Source of the DNA: Arthrobacter sp. M4
Lineage (GTDB): Bacteria; Actinomycetota; Actinomycetes; Actinomycetales; Micrococcaceae
DNA: 40,847 bases
Assembly (NCBI RefSeq): GCF_020251205.1
Contig: NZ_JAIWYX010000026.1
Coordinates: 1-40,847, forward strand
Reading direction: 5' to 3'
Shown: positions 39,067-40,847 of the stretch, piece after piece
Layout of the letters: the number at the start of each line of letters is the position of its first letter
Position numbering within the stretch: position 1 is the first letter of the stretch
The notes under the pieces: generated by a model
Told to the model about the DNA's origin: nothing
Database searches by the model: none
The model's input: the letters and a program-made list of their open reading frames with translations, nothing else
Program-made: the position numbers and the translations under genes

Positions 39067-39486
39067 GAATCCAGCGTGGAAGCCGTCCCTTTCGATCTGC
39101 TGTGAAAGGGCTAGAGGCTGGTTGTGACTAGGGTCTTGGCAGTTTGAGCCGGATCCACGGGGTGGAAGCTCGGCAAGAACCTGGGGCCAAACCGGGTCAA
39201 TTGGTCTTAATTTCTCCCAGACCCTAGAATAGTTAGGCGCTAGGTGGCGCGGAGCGTGTGCAATTGCTCCGGTTGCTGGGAATTTTATCCCGGGGGCCGG
39301 TAGTTAGGGGCTCAAGTTGCGTGCATCCTGTATTCGCCCAGTCTCCCGGACTCCATGCGGTTTTCCGTTTTTGTTCGAGGAATGCCGACTTCAATCCATT
39401 GAATGAGGGGCTGACGGCGAACGTCGCTTATCGCCGGTGTGTCAGCAATCTGACCGCTGTATTCATTCACACTTTGGAGGAGAGTC
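39067..39486. other. Intergenic region before rpmB with long inverted repeat
   Basis: 420 bases without a credible gene. CTAGGGTCTTGG (39128-39139) and CCCAGACCCTAG (39216-39227) form an 11-of-12 inverted repeat enclosing 76 bases. The rpmB ribosome binding site GGAGGAGAG is at the right edge. I find no convincing Zur-type palindrome. Confidence 0.55.
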
Positions 39487-39723
39487 ATGGCAGCACACTG
39501 CCAGGTGACCGGAGCTGAGCCGGGCTTTGGACACAGCATTTCGCACTCGCACCGCCGCACCAAGCGTCGGTTCGACCCGAACATCCAGAAGAAGCGCTAC
39601 TGGGTTCCGTCCCTGCGCCGTAACGTCACGCTGACGGTTTCGGCCCGCGGCATCAAGACCATCGACGTGCGCGGCATCGACGCAGTCGTCGCCGACATTC
39701 TGGCTCGTGGGGTGAAGCTCTAA
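39487..39723 (+). CDS. rpmB: 50S ribosomal protein L28
   Basis: A 78-residue L28. MAAHCQVTGAEPGFGHSISHSHRRTKRRFDPNIQKKRYWVPS matches the family throughout, including the hallmark SHSHRRTKRRF. The zinc-ribbon Cys pairs of the C+ form are missing (a single Cys near the start), so this is the zinc-independent type. It binds 23S rRNA in the large subunit. The start is ATG with GGAGGAGAG five bases upstream. Its TAA overlaps the ATG of rpmG by one base. Confidence 0.97.
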   Translation: MAAHCQVTGAEPGFGHSISHSHRRTKRRFDPNIQKKRYWVPSLRRNVTLTVSARGIKTIDVRGIDAVVADILARGVKL

Positions 39724-39890
39724 TGGCAAAGGACAAGGACGTACGTCCGATCATCAAGCTGAAGTCCACCGCTGGTACGGGCTACACCTACGTGACCCGC
39801 AAGAACCGTCGTAACGACCCGGACCGCCTGGTCCTGAAGAAGTACGACCCCAAGATCCGCCAGCACGTCGAATTCCGCGAGGAGCGCTAA
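39723..39890 (+). CDS. rpmG: 50S ribosomal protein L33
   Basis: A 55-residue L33, MAKDKDVRPIIKLKSTAGTG followed by YTYVTRKNRRNDPDRLVLKK and a basic/acidic end. It lacks all Cys residues and so is the zinc-independent form. It begins one base into the rpmB stop (TAATG) and ends two bases before rpsN. Confidence 0.97.
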   Translation: MAKDKDVRPIIKLKSTAGTGYTYVTRKNRRNDPDRLVLKKYDPKIRQHVEFREER

Positions 39891-39892
39891 AC

Positions 39893-40198
39893 ATGGCTAA
39901 GAAGTCCAAGATTGCTCGCAATGAGCAGCGCAAGGTCATCGTTGAGCGCTACGCCGCCAAGCGTGCTGAGCTCAAGAAGACCCTGGTAGACGAAAACGCT
40001 ACCGACGAAGCACGCGAGGCCGCACGCCTCGGCCTGCAGAAGCTGCCCCGCGACGCCTCCCCGATCCGCCTGCGTAACCGCGACGCGATCGACGGCCGTC
40101 CCCGCGGCACCTTCCAGAAGTTCGGCATCTCCCGTGTCCGTTTCCGCGACATGGCACACAAGGGCGAACTTCCGGGCATCACCAAGTCTTCCTGGTAA
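39893..40198 (+). CDS. rpsN: 30S ribosomal protein S14
   Basis: A 101-residue S14, the long Cys-free form rather than the 61-residue zinc form. It shows MAKKSKIARNEQRKVIVERY, LQKLPRDASPIRLRNRDAIDGRPRGTFQKFGISRVRFRDMAHKGELPGITKSSW, with the CxxC positions absent. It joins the head of the small subunit. GAGGAG inside the end of rpmG serves as ribosome binding site, and a strong terminator follows 14 bases downstream. In Micrococcaceae the spc operon reportedly lacks rpsN, so this may be the only S14 gene; that is recall, not visible here. Confidence 0.97.
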   Translation: MAKKSKIARNEQRKVIVERYAAKRAELKKTLVDENATDEAREAARLGLQKLPRDASPIRLRNRDAIDGRPRGTFQKFGISRVRFRDMAHKGELPGITKSSW

Positions 40199-40212
40199 TA
40201 CCGAAGCCTTCG

Positions 40213-40247
40213 AAAGGGCCGGCAACCGCAATGGTTGTCGGCCCTTT
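40213..40247 (+). terminator. Intrinsic terminator of the rpmB-rpmG-rpsN operon
   Basis: AAAGGGCCGGCAACC (40213-40227) pairs with GGTTGTCGGCCCTTT (40233-40247) around a five-base loop, with one G-U pair in fifteen. GGCGTTT follows. It is the strongest terminator in the window. Confidence 0.9.
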
Positions 40248-40680
40248 GGCGTTTAACCGAACGTTTTGAGTGGGCGCCCCTCGGTGGGTATTCAGGCGAC
40301 ATTGCCGTCCTTGCCACCCTCGTGTTGACGGCGGCTGCCCCTCCCGATGGACAGTTGGACTTGATGCAGCCGTTGTTTCGGCAGCTCGTTTGGTCCTGCA
40401 TTGGGATCTGGTGCTCTGTGACGGGGTTCATAGTGGCGTATTTCTTGTTGGTTGGGCTGGGTTGGCCGGGGATTCCGTGTGTTTTGGGGGTTTTTGGGGT
40501 GGTTGGTGGTGGATTTGTGCGGGGATGGTGGGGCGTGTATTGTTTTCTGAGTCGCCGCCGCTGGTGCGGAAAAATAGCGACGAATCCCCTTTCAAACGGA
40601 AGCCTTCGTGGTTCGCTTTTGTGGTGTGCGGATGGTTTTGGGGTTCCTGATCTTTTGTGTTGATCGCCGCGGGTTGGTTT
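40248..40680 (+). other. G/T-rich non-coding stretch before the presumed rRNA operon
   Basis: About 430 bases with marked strand bias. Around 40436-40530 the plus strand is nearly all G and T. A GTG-started frame crosses the region, but its start lies within the terminator and its product is low-complexity hydrophobic sequence, so I take no gene from it. Confidence 0.6.
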
Positions 40681-40688
40681 TGACCGAT

Positions 40689-40717
40689 TTGCGGGGGGTT
40701 GGCGGGTCTGGTAAGTT
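40689..40717 (+). promoter_or_regulatory. Putative rRNA operon promoter
   Basis: TTGCGG (40689-40694) and TAAGTT (40712-40717) are spaced by 17 bases and the -10 is preceded by TGG. A TTGACC lies just upstream at 40680. GCTCCGGAGC, often seen downstream of such promoters in Micrococcaceae as I recall, is at 40726-40735. Confidence 0.45.
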
Positions 40718-40775
40718 TGAAAAGTTGCTCCGGAGCGATCCTGGACGGTTGTCTGGGTGGTGTCGGGTGTGCCTG

Positions 40776-40798
40776 TTGTTTGAGAACTCAATAGTGTG
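40776..40798 (+). ncRNA. boxA-like antitermination and leader of an rRNA operon
   Basis: The stretch TTGTTTGAGAACTCAATAGT and the bases that follow match, from memory, the conserved leader upstream of 16S rRNA genes in Arthrobacter and relatives, where it serves antitermination and precursor processing. The next bases (GTTTGTTGATACCG, then a T-run and GATTGGTTGA) continue that leader to the end of the window. The 16S gene itself is not in the window. Confidence 0.7.
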
Positions 40799-40847
40799 CC
40801 ATGTTTGTTGATACCGATTTTTTGATTGGTTGAAATGGCTGGGCTGT

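Noticed and set aside
39228..39486. Zur box before rpmB
   Set aside because: I looked for a TGAAAATGATTTTCA-like palindrome and found none.
40235..40663. 142-residue plus-strand open frame
   Set aside because: It starts with GTG inside the terminator stem, has no ribosome binding site and encodes Gly/Trp/Val-rich low-complexity sequence from a G/T-rich region.

Overview
The window looks like a stretch of a high-GC actinobacterial chromosome, most probably Arthrobacter sensu lato (Micrococcaceae). The reasons are the high GC content, frequent GTG and TTG starts behind AGGAGG-type ribosome binding sites, the family content (DUF6153/DUF305, DUF2795, an S4-domain protein, the rpmB-rpmG-rpsN operon), and a right-hand edge that reads like the leader of a Micrococcaceae rRNA operon. 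The genus is inferred from memory of such sequences, not from a search. The left edge lies inside a 30-bp tandem repeat and the right edge just before a presumed 16S gene, so both ends look like places where an assembly would break.

Layout. 1-1195: the end of a His-rich secreted DUF6153-like protein and a DUF305 lipoprotein, probably metal (copper) related. 1311-4395: a small membrane protein, an S4 RNA-binding protein, an SDR-fold protein lacking the catalytic Tyr, a DUF2795 protein and a family 2 glycosyltransferase. 4627-5631: an aldo/keto reductase. 5835-14289: a catabolic island made of a GntR/FadR-type regulator, a two-gene split transketolase and an MFS transporter on the minus strand, and on the plus strand a TIM-barrel isomerase/epimerase, an SDR dehydrogenase, a fused DhaK-DhaL kinase and an RpiB-type isomerase. 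The set fits oxidation of a C4 polyol to a tetrulose, phosphorylation, isomerisation to an aldose phosphate and entry to the pentose phosphate pathway. The divergent promoter region carries a perfect 14-bp inverted repeat whose core recurs before the GntR gene. 14301-19825: a small acidic protein, a second aldo/keto reductase, a flavin reductase-like protein, a membrane protein, a YchJ-like SEC-C protein and a long acyl-CoA dehydrogenase.

20539-26334: three overlapping genes jetA-jetB-jetC (MksF/MksE/MksB), the SMC-like core of a Wadjet/Mks plasmid-restriction system. The nuclease gene jetD/mksG is absent from the place directly after jetC. 26519-32081: a small Cys/His protein, then an iron-siderophore uptake operon (binding lipoprotein, two permeases, ATPase, siderophore-interacting reductase) behind a good DtxR/IdeR-type box. 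32110-36174: a hypothetical protein, two paralogous SGNH hydrolases, a YciI-like protein, an F420/NADP-type oxidoreductase and a divergent MarR regulator with a clear palindrome between the last two.

36184-39066: a minus-strand electron-transfer operon of ferric-reductase-like membrane flavoprotein, FMN-binding protein with a repeat linker, and the ApbE flavin transferase that should load it. 39487-40198: rpmB-rpmG-rpsN, all of the Cys-poor (zinc-independent) type, ended by a strong intrinsic terminator. 40248-40847: a G/T-rich non-coding stretch leading into a presumed rRNA promoter and boxA-like leader. Short tandem duplications (12-30 bp units) are unusually common, both between genes and inside coding regions.
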